A stretch of 64,000 bases of DNA. Source: Paraburkholderia graminis C4D1M (GTDB lineage: Bacteria; Pseudomonadota; Gammaproteobacteria; Burkholderiales; Burkholderiaceae). The notes beneath the pieces are model-generated. The model saw nothing but the letters and a program-made list of their open reading frames with translations. It did no database searches and was not told the DNA's origin. This document shows positions 57,092 through 64,000 of this stretch, one piece after another. Within the stretch, counting starts at the first letter, position 1; every line of letters begins with the position of its first letter. The position numbers and the translations under genes are program-made. The DNA lies in NCBI RefSeq assembly GCF_000172415.1, contig NZ_ABLD01000003.1:186001-250000 (forward strand), given 5' to 3'.

Positions 57092-57862
57092 TCAGTCGAA
57101 TTGCCGGAAGTCCGGCTTGCGCTTCTCGAAGAACGCCTTGAACGCCTCACGCGCTTCGGGCGCGATCAGCATCTTGCCGAAGTGCAGCGCTTCCTCCGAC
57201 ATCTGCGTTTGCAGTTCCTGGTGGCTCGCGCGCTTCATCAGGCTCTTGGTCACGCGCAATGACGACGCCGGCAACGCGGCGAGCTTCGCGGCTTGCGATG
57301 CCGCGAACGCGTCGACTTCCGCAGCCGGCAACACGCGATTCACGAAGCCCATGCGTTGCGCTTCGGCGGCGTCGAACGCCTCGCCGAGCAGCAGCTTTTC
57401 CGCCGCGGCCTGATAGCCCGCGACGCGTTGCAGCAGCAAACTCGACGCCGCTTCCGGACACAGCCCGAGTTGCGCGAACGGCAGCGAGAAGCTCGCCGAA
57501 TCCGCGGCATAGACCAGATCGCAATGCAGCAGCAAGGTCGTGCCGATGCCCACCGCCGGCCCCGCGACCGACGCCACCACCGGCTTTTCCGCCGAACTGA
57601 TCGCGCGCAGGAACTGGAACACCGGCGCGTTTTCGCCCATCGGCGGCGCCTTCATGAAGTCTTCGAGATCGTTGCCCGCGCTAAAAATGCCCGCGCTGCC
57701 GCGAAACAGAATGGCGCGCACGGACGCGTCGGCTTGCGCGTCGACCAACGTGTCGGCCATCGTCTGATACATCGCGGCCGTGATCGCGTTCTTCTTGTCC
57801 GGCCGGTTGAAGGCAATCGTCAGCACACCGTTGGCGCGCTCGACCAGAATGTCCGTCGTCAT
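57092..57862 (-). CDS. Enoyl-CoA hydratase/isomerase family protein
   Basis: Predicted 256 aa from ATG 57862 (MTTDILVERANGVLTIAFNR), with GGAG upstream. The crotonase fold shows NRPDKKNAITAAMY, SAGNDLEDFMK and the oxyanion segment GPAVGIGTTLLLHCD; a glutamate in LGLCPEAASS is placed as the second catalytic residue. It resembles hydratases of acyl-CoA and aromatic-acid pathways. It lies downstream of fadA but after a terminator, so it is likely expressed apart from it, perhaps from its own promoter near a small palindrome at 57881-57898. Confidence 0.9.
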   Translation of the reverse strand: MTTDILVERANGVLTIAFNRPDKKNAITAAMYQTMADTLVDAQADASVRAILFRGSAGIFSAGNDLEDFMKAPPMGENAPVFQFLRAISSAEKPVVASVAGPAVGIGTTLLLHCDLVYAADSASFSLPFAQLGLCPEAASSLLLQRVAGYQAAAEKLLLGEAFDAAEAQRMGFVNRVLPAAEVDAFAASQAAKLAALPASSLRVTKSLMKRASHQELQTQMSEEALHFGKMLIAPEAREAFKAFFEKRKPDFRQFD

Positions 57863-57880
57863 GTTCGTCTCCTTCATGTG

Positions 57881-57898
57881 CTACAGAATCTGCTGTAG
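57881..57898. promoter_or_regulatory. Small palindrome upstream of the enoyl-CoA hydratase gene
   Basis: CTACAG-N6-CTGTAG, 19 bp before the ATG. It could be an operator for a dimeric repressor or simply a weak hairpin next to the fadA terminator. Confidence 0.3.
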
Positions 57899-57904
57899 TA
57901 AAAG

Positions 57905-57941
57905 CAAAAACGGTTCGCAAGCGCGAGGCCTGCGAACCGTT
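57905..57941 (-). terminator. Rho-independent terminator after fadA
   Basis: AACGGTTCGCA and TGCGAACCGTT form an 11-bp stem around an 11-nt loop, followed by TTTTTGCTTTT on the minus strand. It separates fadA from the enoyl-CoA hydratase gene. Confidence 0.85.
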
Positions 57942-57985
57942 GCGAGCGCCTTAACGGCATGCCGCGTGCACCGAAGCGAGCCGTA

Positions 57986-59185
57986 TCACAGCCGCTCGAT
58001 GATGCCCGCCGCGCCCATGCCGGTGCCGACGCACATCGTCACCATGCCGTACTTGTAGTTGCGGCGGCGCAAGCCGTGCACGACCGTCGACGCACGAATC
58101 GCGCCCGTCGCGCCCAGCGGATGGCCAAGCGCGATCGCGCCGCCGAGCGGGTTGATCTTCGACGGATCGAGGCCCAGGTCCTGAATCACCGCGAGCGATT
58201 GCGCGGCGAACGCTTCGTTCAACTCGATCCAGTCGAGGTCGTCCTGTGTCAGATCCGCGGCCTTCAGCGCGGCCGGAATCGCTTCCTTCGGCCCGATGCC
58301 CATGATTTCCGGCGGCACGCCGCGCACCGCGAAGCTGACGAAGCGCGCGAGCGGCGTCAGGTTGAACTGCTTGAGGATCTTCTCCGACACGACGATCAGT
58401 GCGCCCGCGCCGTCCGAGGTCTGCGAGCTGTTGCCGGCCGTCACCGAGCCCTTGTTCGCGAACACCGTGCGCAGTTTCGCGAGACCTTCGAGCGACGTGT
58501 CGGCGCGTGGGCCTTCGTCGAGCGAGACTTCGCGCGTTTTAACGCGCACTTCGCCCGTGGTGAGATCGGGGAAGCGCTCAGTGACCGTGTACGCGGCGAT
58601 CTCGTCGTTGAACTCGCCGGACTGCTGAGCGGCGATCGCGCGGCGATGCGATTCGACCGAGAACGCGTCTTGCGCTTCGCGGCTGATCTTCCAGCGCTCG
58701 GCGACTTTCTCGGCGGTCAGGCCCATGCCGTACGCAATGCCAACATCTTCATTGCGATCGAAGATATGCGGCGACAGCGACGGCTTGTTGCCCATCATCG
58801 GCACCATGCTCATCGACTCGCAGCCGCCCGCGATCAGCGCGTCCGATTCGCCGACGCGGATGCGGTCCGCGGCCATCGCCAACGCGGTCAGGCCCGACGC
58901 GCAGAAGCGGTTCACCGTGACGCCGCCGACCGACTGCGGCAGGCCCGCGAGCAGCGCGCCCATGCGGGCCACGTTCAGGCCTTGCTCGGCCTCGGGAATC
59001 GCGCAGCCGACAATCGCGTCTTCGATCACCTTCGTGTCGAGGCCGGGCACTTGCGCCACGGCGGATCGGATTGCATGCACCAGCAGTTCGTCGGGGCGCG
59101 TGTTCTTGAACACGCCGCGCGGCGCCTTGCCGATCGGCGTGCGGCTCGCGGCGACGATATATGCGTCTTGCAATTGCTTGCTCAT
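57986..59185 (-). CDS. fadA: Acetyl-CoA acyltransferase (thiolase) FadA-type
   Basis: Predicted 399 aa. Thiolytic cleavage of 3-ketoacyl-CoA, the last beta-oxidation step. The nucleophile is C95 in VNRFCASGLTALAMA, with H355 in GGAIALGHPLG and C385 in MCVGTGMGAAG. CGGAG before ATG 59185 supports the start. It is 30 bp downstream of the fadN-like gene, so the pair makes a beta-oxidation complex. A terminator follows. Confidence 0.95.
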   Translation of the reverse strand: MSKQLQDAYIVAASRTPIGKAPRGVFKNTRPDELLVHAIRSAVAQVPGLDTKVIEDAIVGCAIPEAEQGLNVARMGALLAGLPQSVGGVTVNRFCASGLTALAMAADRIRVGESDALIAGGCESMSMVPMMGNKPSLSPHIFDRNEDVGIAYGMGLTAEKVAERWKISREAQDAFSVESHRRAIAAQQSGEFNDEIAAYTVTERFPDLTTGEVRVKTREVSLDEGPRADTSLEGLAKLRTVFANKGSVTAGNSSQTSDGAGALIVVSEKILKQFNLTPLARFVSFAVRGVPPEIMGIGPKEAIPAALKAADLTQDDLDWIELNEAFAAQSLAVIQDLGLDPSKINPLGGAIALGHPLGATGAIRASTVVHGLRRRNYKYGMVTMCVGTGMGAAGIIERL

Positions 59186-59215
59186 TTGTTTCTCCGAAAT
59201 TTGCGCGCGTCGCTA

Positions 59216-61651
59216 TTAGTTCCGCACCGGCTTGCCGGTTTGCAGCATGCCCATGATCCGCTCCTGCGTCTTCTGCGTGCCGAGCAGATCGACGAACGCG
59301 CGGCGCTCGAGTTGCAGCAACCATTCTTCGTCGACGAGACTGCCGCCTTCCACGTCGCCGCCGCACACGGCTTCGGCGATGCGGCTCGCGATCAGGAAAT
59401 CGTGCTCGCTGATGAAGCGGCCGTCGCGCATGTTCACGAGCGATGCCTTGATGGTCGAGATCGCCGAGCGTCCGGCAACCGGCACTTGCGTGACGCGCAG
59501 CGGCGGACGATAGCCCGCGCCGGCGAGTGCGCGCGCTTCCTTCTTCGCGACGTCGAGCAACTCGAACACGTTGAACACAATCGTGTCCGACGGCTTCAGA
59601 TAACCCATCGCGCGGGCGTCGAGCGCGGACGCCGACACCTTCGCCATCGCCGCGTTTTCGAACGACTTCTGCACGAACTTCAGCAGATCGTTGGTCGCGC
59701 CGACTTGCGTCGCGGCCTCGGCCGCGCGCAACGCCGCTTCCTTCAGGCCGCCGCCAGCAGGCACGAGACCCACGCCGACTTCCACGAGACCGATATAGCT
59801 TTCGATGTGCGCAACGCGCTTCGCGCTATGCAGCAGCAACTCGCAGCCGCCGCCGAGCGCAATGCCCGACACTGCGGCCACAACCGGCACGCTCGCGTAC
59901 TTCACGCGCAGCATGCCTTGCTGGAACTTCTTCACGAACGGCTCGATGCCTTTCGCGCCGCCCATCATGAACGCGGGCATCGCTTCTTCGAGGTTCGCGC
60001 CCGCCGAGAACGGGCCGCCCGGCGCGCCGAGTTTCAGCGACGTCGGCTGCCAGATCACGAGACCCTTGTAGTCCTTCTCGGCCAGTTCGATGGCCTGCGT
60101 CAAACCGTCGATCACCGACGGTCCGATCGTGTTCATCTTGCTCTTGAACGACACGATCAGAACATCGTTCTCGCCGGCGCGGTCGTCGACCCATGCGCGC
60201 ACCGCGTCCGTTTCGAATAGCGTCTTGCCGTAAGTCTTCGGGTCCGCAGCCGTTTCGCCGACGAGTGGTGCGCGGAACACCTGGCGCTCATACACGCCAA
60301 GCGACGAGCGCGGCACGAACGTCTTCGAAGCCGGCGACCACGAACCTTCGTTCGTATGCACGCCGCCCTTTTCGGCGACGGGACCGTCGAGCACCCACGA
60401 AGGCAATGGCACAGTCGAGAGCGCCTTGCCTGCCGCGATGTCTTCCTGCACCCATTCGGCGACCTGCTTCCAGCCGGCTGTCTGCCAGCCTTCGAACGGA
60501 CCTTCGTTCCAGCCGAAACCCCAGCGGATGGCGAGGTCGACGTCGCGCGCGTTATCGGCGATGGATTCCAGATGCACGCCGATGTAGTGGAACACGTCGC
60601 GGAAAATGGACCACAGGAACTGCGCCTGCGGGTGCTCCGATTCGCGCAGCAGTTTCAGCCGCTCAGCCGGCGGACGCTTCAGAATGCGGCCGACGAGTTC
60701 GTCGGCCTTCGCGCCGCCATCCACGTACTCGCCCGTTTTCGGGTCGAGCACCTTGATCGCCTTGCCTTCTTTCTTGTAGAAGCCGCCGCCCGTCTTCTGA
60801 CCGAGCGCGCCCTTCTTCACGAGTTCGGCGAGCACGGCCGGCGTTTCGTAGACCGGGAAGAACGGATCGTCCTTCAGGTTGTCCTGCATCGTCTTGATGA
60901 CGTGCGCCATCGTGTCGAGACCCACGACATCAGCAGTACGGAACGTGGCCGACTTCGCACGGCCGAGACGCGAGCCGGTCAGGTCGTCCACTTCGTCGAA
61001 ACGCAGGCCGAATTTTGCGGCCTCGGTAATCACGGCGAGAATCGAGAAAATGCCGACGCGATTCGCGATGAAGTTCGGCGTGTCTTTCGCGCGCACGACG
61101 CCCTTGCCGACCACGCTCGTCAGGAACGTTTCGAGTTGATCGAGAATTTCCGGGCGCGTGGTCGCGGTCGGGATCAGTTCGACCAGATGCATGTAGCGCG
61201 GCGGATTGAAGAAGTGCACGCCGCAAAAGCGCGCCTTGAGTTCGTCCGCGAAACCTTGCGACAACTCGGTGATCGACAGGCCCGACGTGTTGGTCGCGAA
61301 GATCGCGTTCGGCGCGATGTGCGGCGACACCTTCTTGTACAGGTCGTGCTTCCAGTCCATGCGCTCGGCGATCGCTTCGATCACGAGGTCGCATTCGGCG
61401 AGCTTCTCGATGTCGTCGTCGTAATTCGCGGGCTGAATGTACTGCGCGTCGTCCTTCACGCCGAACGGCGCGGGCGACAGCTTCTTCAGATTCTCGATCG
61501 CCTTCAACGCGATGGCGTTCTTCGGACCTTCCTTTGCGGGCAGGTCGAACAGCAGCACCGGCACCTTGGCGTTGATCAGGTGCGCGGCGATCTGCGCGCC
61601 CATCACGCCGGCGCCGAGCACGGCTACCTTGCGAATGATCAGATTGCTCAC
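59216..61651 (-). CDS. 3-hydroxyacyl-CoA dehydrogenase/enoyl-CoA hydratase (FadN-like order)
   Basis: Predicted 811 aa with GTG start at 61651, preceded by GGAGG. The dehydrogenase comes first (VAVLGAGVMGAQIAAHLI at residue 9, then FIANRVGIFS and GLDTMAHVIK), the crotonase domain last (about residues 500-720, with SAGANLEEAM and SGIALGGGCELLLHSAKR). E. coli FadB has the opposite order; this one matches Bacillus FadN (about 790 aa). The enzyme carries out the hydration and oxidation steps of beta-oxidation. It lies between fadE and fadA. A 12-bp stem lies just upstream. Confidence 0.93.
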   Translation of the reverse strand: MSNLIIRKVAVLGAGVMGAQIAAHLINAKVPVLLFDLPAKEGPKNAIALKAIENLKKLSPAPFGVKDDAQYIQPANYDDDIEKLAECDLVIEAIAERMDWKHDLYKKVSPHIAPNAIFATNTSGLSITELSQGFADELKARFCGVHFFNPPRYMHLVELIPTATTRPEILDQLETFLTSVVGKGVVRAKDTPNFIANRVGIFSILAVITEAAKFGLRFDEVDDLTGSRLGRAKSATFRTADVVGLDTMAHVIKTMQDNLKDDPFFPVYETPAVLAELVKKGALGQKTGGGFYKKEGKAIKVLDPKTGEYVDGGAKADELVGRILKRPPAERLKLLRESEHPQAQFLWSIFRDVFHYIGVHLESIADNARDVDLAIRWGFGWNEGPFEGWQTAGWKQVAEWVQEDIAAGKALSTVPLPSWVLDGPVAEKGGVHTNEGSWSPASKTFVPRSSLGVYERQVFRAPLVGETAADPKTYGKTLFETDAVRAWVDDRAGENDVLIVSFKSKMNTIGPSVIDGLTQAIELAEKDYKGLVIWQPTSLKLGAPGGPFSAGANLEEAMPAFMMGGAKGIEPFVKKFQQGMLRVKYASVPVVAAVSGIALGGGCELLLHSAKRVAHIESYIGLVEVGVGLVPAGGGLKEAALRAAEAATQVGATNDLLKFVQKSFENAAMAKVSASALDARAMGYLKPSDTIVFNVFELLDVAKKEARALAGAGYRPPLRVTQVPVAGRSAISTIKASLVNMRDGRFISEHDFLIASRIAEAVCGGDVEGGSLVDEEWLLQLERRAFVDLLGTQKTQERIMGMLQTGKPVRN

Positions 61652-61729
61652 GTCGTTCCTCCGGGGAGTTATGCGGTGTCGCGAATGTGTCGCGGATATC
61701 TCGACTACTTCGCGATGGATGGGGCCGGC

Positions 61730-61766
61730 AAAGTCGCCGCGTCGTTGGAACCCGCGCGGCGACTTT
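61730..61766 (-). other. Perfect 12-bp hairpin between fadE and the fadN-like gene
   Basis: AAAGTCGCCGCG and CGCGGCGACTTT pair around a 13-nt loop. No T-run follows beyond three bases, so it may be a weak terminator, a processing site or an mRNA-stabilising stem within the operon. Confidence 0.55.
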
Positions 61767-61778
61767 CCGTGAGTTGAT

Positions 61779-63566
61779 TTAGAACAGCGCTTCTTCGTAG
61801 TCCATCAGCGGCTTGGAACCGGCGCGCGCCTGGCGAATCGTCATGGCCGTTTCGGGCAGCAGCTTCGCGAAGTAAAAGCGCGCGGTGGCGAGCTTGGCCT
61901 TGTAGAACGGATCGCCCGATGCTTCGTTATCCAGCGCGACGCGCGCCATGCGCGCCCAGAAGTACGAGAACACGAGGTGCCCGACGGTGCGCAGATACGG
62001 CACGGCCGCAGCGCCCACTTCGTCCGGATTCTGCATGGCCTTCATGCCGATTTCCATCGTCAGCTTCTGCACCTTTTCGCCGATGTCGGCGAGCGGGTTG
62101 ATGAACTCCTGCATCTCCGGCTTGATGCCTTCGGCTTCGACAAACTCGGTCACGAGCTTGCCGAACTTCTTCATCTTCGCGCCCATGTCGCCGAGAATCT
62201 TGCGGCCGAGCAGGTCGAGCGCCTGAATCGCGTTCGTGCCTTCGTAGATCATGTTGATGCGCGCGTCGCGCACGTACTGCTCCATGCCCCACTCGGCGAT
62301 AAAGCCGTGGCCGCCGTAAATCTGCATCGCGTGATTCGTGCCTTCGAACGCGTTGTCCGACAGGAACGCTTTCAGGATCGGCGTGAGCAGCGCGACCAGA
62401 TCGGCGGCTTCCTTGCGCACGGATTCGTCGGCGTGCGACAGCTCCTTATCGATGTGCAAAGCGGACCAGTACGAGAACGCGCGCGCGCCTTCGGCATAGG
62501 CCTTTTGCGTGAGCAGCATGCGGCGCACGTCCGGATGCACGATGATCGGATCAGCGGCTTTGTCCGGCGCCTTCGGGCCGGTCAGCGAGCGCATCTGCAG
62601 ACGTTCTTTCGCATACGTCAGCGAGTTCTGGTACGCGACTTCGGTCAAGCCCAAACTCTGCATGCCGACGCCCAGACGCGCAGCGTTCATCATCACGAAC
62701 ATCGCGTTCAAGCCTTTGTTCGGCTCGCCGACGAGCCAGCCCTTCGCGTTGTCGAGATTGATCACGCAGGTCGCGTTGCCGTGAATGCCCATCTTGTGTT
62801 CGATGGAACCGCACTTCACGCCATTGCGTTCGCCGGGCTCGCCCGCATCGTTCGGCACGAACTTCGGCACGATGAAAAGCGAAATGCCCTTGGTGCCCTT
62901 GGGCGCGTCCGGCAGACGCGCGAGCACGAGGTGAACGATGTTCTCCGCAAGATCATGCTCGCCGCTGGAGATGAAAATCTTCGTGCCGCTGATCGCATAC
63001 GAGCCGTCGCTATTCGGCTCGGCCTTGGTGCGCAGAATGCCGAGGTCGGTGCCGCAATGCGGCTCGGTCAGACACATGGTGCCGGTCCATACGCCCGACA
63101 CCAGCTTCGGCAGATACACCTTTTGCAGTTCCGGCGTGCCGTGCGCGTGCAGGCATTCGTATGCGCCGTGCGAGAGGCCGGGGTACATCGTCCATGCCTG
63201 GTTCGCCGAATTCAGCATTTCGTAGAGCGCGTTGTTGACGAACGCGGGCAGCCCCTGGCCGCCGTACTCGGGATCGCAACCGAGCGCGGGCCAGCCGGCT
63301 TCAACGTACTGTTGATAGGCTTCCTTGAAACCCTTCGGCGTGGTCACGACGCCGTCGCCGACGTACGTGCAGCCTTCCTGGTCGCCACTGTGATTCAGCG
63401 GAAACAGCACTTCGGAGCAGAACTTGCCGGCCTCTTCGAGCACGGCGTTGATCGTCCCGGCGTCGAGATCCGCGTGCTTCGGCATCTGCTTGATCTCGGC
63501 TTCGACGTTAAGCAGCTCGTGCAACACGAATTGCATGTCGCGCAGCGGCGCGGCGTACTGTCCCAT
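61779..63566 (-). CDS. fadE: Acyl-CoA dehydrogenase FadE (about 600-aa class)
   Basis: Predicted 595 aa from ATG 63566 (MGQYAAPLRDMQFVLHELLN), with GGAGAG upstream. It has an N-terminal extension, the FAD domains (TMCLTEPHCGTDLGILRTKA, IFISSGEHDLAENI) and the catalytic glutamate in MIYEGTNAIQALDLLG, then a C-terminal domain of about 130 residues found in this class. It catalyses the first step of fatty acyl-CoA oxidation. The size and partners match the fadN-fadA-fadE set known in Bacillus. It is first of the operon after a TetR regulator. Confidence 0.94.
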   Translation of the reverse strand: MGQYAAPLRDMQFVLHELLNVEAEIKQMPKHADLDAGTINAVLEEAGKFCSEVLFPLNHSGDQEGCTYVGDGVVTTPKGFKEAYQQYVEAGWPALGCDPEYGGQGLPAFVNNALYEMLNSANQAWTMYPGLSHGAYECLHAHGTPELQKVYLPKLVSGVWTGTMCLTEPHCGTDLGILRTKAEPNSDGSYAISGTKIFISSGEHDLAENIVHLVLARLPDAPKGTKGISLFIVPKFVPNDAGEPGERNGVKCGSIEHKMGIHGNATCVINLDNAKGWLVGEPNKGLNAMFVMMNAARLGVGMQSLGLTEVAYQNSLTYAKERLQMRSLTGPKAPDKAADPIIVHPDVRRMLLTQKAYAEGARAFSYWSALHIDKELSHADESVRKEAADLVALLTPILKAFLSDNAFEGTNHAMQIYGGHGFIAEWGMEQYVRDARINMIYEGTNAIQALDLLGRKILGDMGAKMKKFGKLVTEFVEAEGIKPEMQEFINPLADIGEKVQKLTMEIGMKAMQNPDEVGAAAVPYLRTVGHLVFSYFWARMARVALDNEASGDPFYKAKLATARFYFAKLLPETAMTIRQARAGSKPLMDYEEALF

Positions 63567-63634
63567 GAGTCTCTCCAAAGTTTAAACATGAAGCCAGGCC
63601 GTTAGCTGCACGCGCGACGCGGATCGGCTCTCTG

Positions 63635-64000
63635 CTAACGGCTTTCGCTTTGATACGAAACAATCAGTTTTTCCAACGCGGCCCACGTCAGACGCACCGC
63701 ATCCGGCAGATGCAGGAAACGCGCGTCGTGATGCAGACCCAGCGTGAAGCTGTACAGTTCGAACAGCATCAATTGCGGATCGGTGTCCGCGCGCAGATGC
63801 CCTTCTTCCATTGCCTGCGAAATCGCGCGAGTGAGCGCCGCGCGCCACATCGTCACGCTCGACACCAGTTGTTCGCGCACCTGGCTGTCCGCGCGGTCGT
63901 CGTATTCAACGGCGCCGCTGATGTAGATGCACCCGGTGGTCACTTCCTGAATGCGTTTCTCGATCCAGCGCGAGATCATCGCGCGCAAACGCGGCAATCC
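63635..64000 (-). CDS. TetR-family regulator, C-terminal part (start beyond the right edge)
   Basis: 122 codons to the edge of the window, so the DNA-binding N-terminus is missing. The visible part, with SRWIEKRIQEVTTGCIYISG, ADSQVREQLVSSVTMWRAAL, and ELYSFTLGLHHDARFLH, is the ligand-binding helical domain of TetR proteins (YbiH/FadR-like group). It lies 68 bp upstream of fadE on the same strand. It is probably the acyl-CoA-responsive repressor of the fad genes, inferred from position only. Confidence 0.85.
   Translation of the reverse strand, partial: GLPRLRAMISRWIEKRIQEVTTGCIYISGAVEYDDRADSQVREQLVSSVTMWRAALTRAISQAMEEGHLRADTDPQLMLFELYSFTLGLHHDARFLHLPDAVRLTWAALEKLIVSYQSESR

Noticed and set aside
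57959..60220. 753-codon open frame on plus across fadA and the fadN-like gene
   Set aside because: Antisense shadow of two well-conserved enzymes.

Overview
The window is high-GC, densely coded chromosomal DNA. Gene content and order point to a betaproteobacterium of the Burkholderia/Paraburkholderia group: recG-oxyR-catalase-dps-ubiA, queA-tgt-yajC-secDF, glyQS-gmhB-plsC, a Burkholderia-type porin, and lptD-surA-pdxA-rsmA divergent from amgK-murU. Almost everything is housekeeping. No tRNA, rRNA, CRISPR array, integrase or transposase was seen. Many long reading frames lie antisense to real genes because of the GC bias and were left out.

Layout. 1-4200 (minus): start of ubiA, dps, a 53-codon membrane ORF, a monofunctional catalase, a 45-codon ORF behind an OxyR-like site, and oxyR: a peroxide-defence block. 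4300-12750: recG, then divergent queA, tgt, yajC, secD, secF (queuosine tRNA modification and Sec export). 12850-16240 (minus): an MHS-type transporter, then cytochrome b561 with two YceI-like periplasmic proteins. 16660-20490 (plus): a four-gene pqi lipid-transport operon with PqiA split in two. 20490-21950: a repeat island in which long inverted repeats flank a lone DUF805 gene. 21950-24810: an RlmL-like rRNA methyltransferase, a VOC protein and a YafY-type regulator. 24850-27800 (minus): the three-gene pntAA-pntAB-pntB transhydrogenase. 28110-31600: a Nudix hydrolase, mnmA and an FMN glutamate-synthase-like protein. 31750-37170: glyQ, glyS, gmhB, plsC and a YgjP-like metalloprotein. 37190-40090: gloA, a porin and an EamA transporter. 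40180-47940: rsmA, pdxA, surA and lptD on minus; amgK-murU on plus. 47950-57040: an Atm1-type ABC exporter, a thioesterase, a LysR/GST divergent pair, a large PAS-GGDEF-EAL protein, a nitrate-reductase-associated protein and fdhD. 57090-64000 (minus): a beta-oxidation cluster (TetR regulator, fadE, fadN-like, fadA, enoyl-CoA hydratase).

Functional links. OxyR probably controls the catalase and perhaps Dps. LptD and SurA serve outer-membrane assembly while AmgK/MurU recycle cell-wall sugars. The fad block is a complete acyl-CoA beta-oxidation spiral with its likely repressor. The parts least explained by known annotation are the inverted-repeat DUF805 unit, the two small ORFs around the catalase, and several short tandem repeats next to gene ends.
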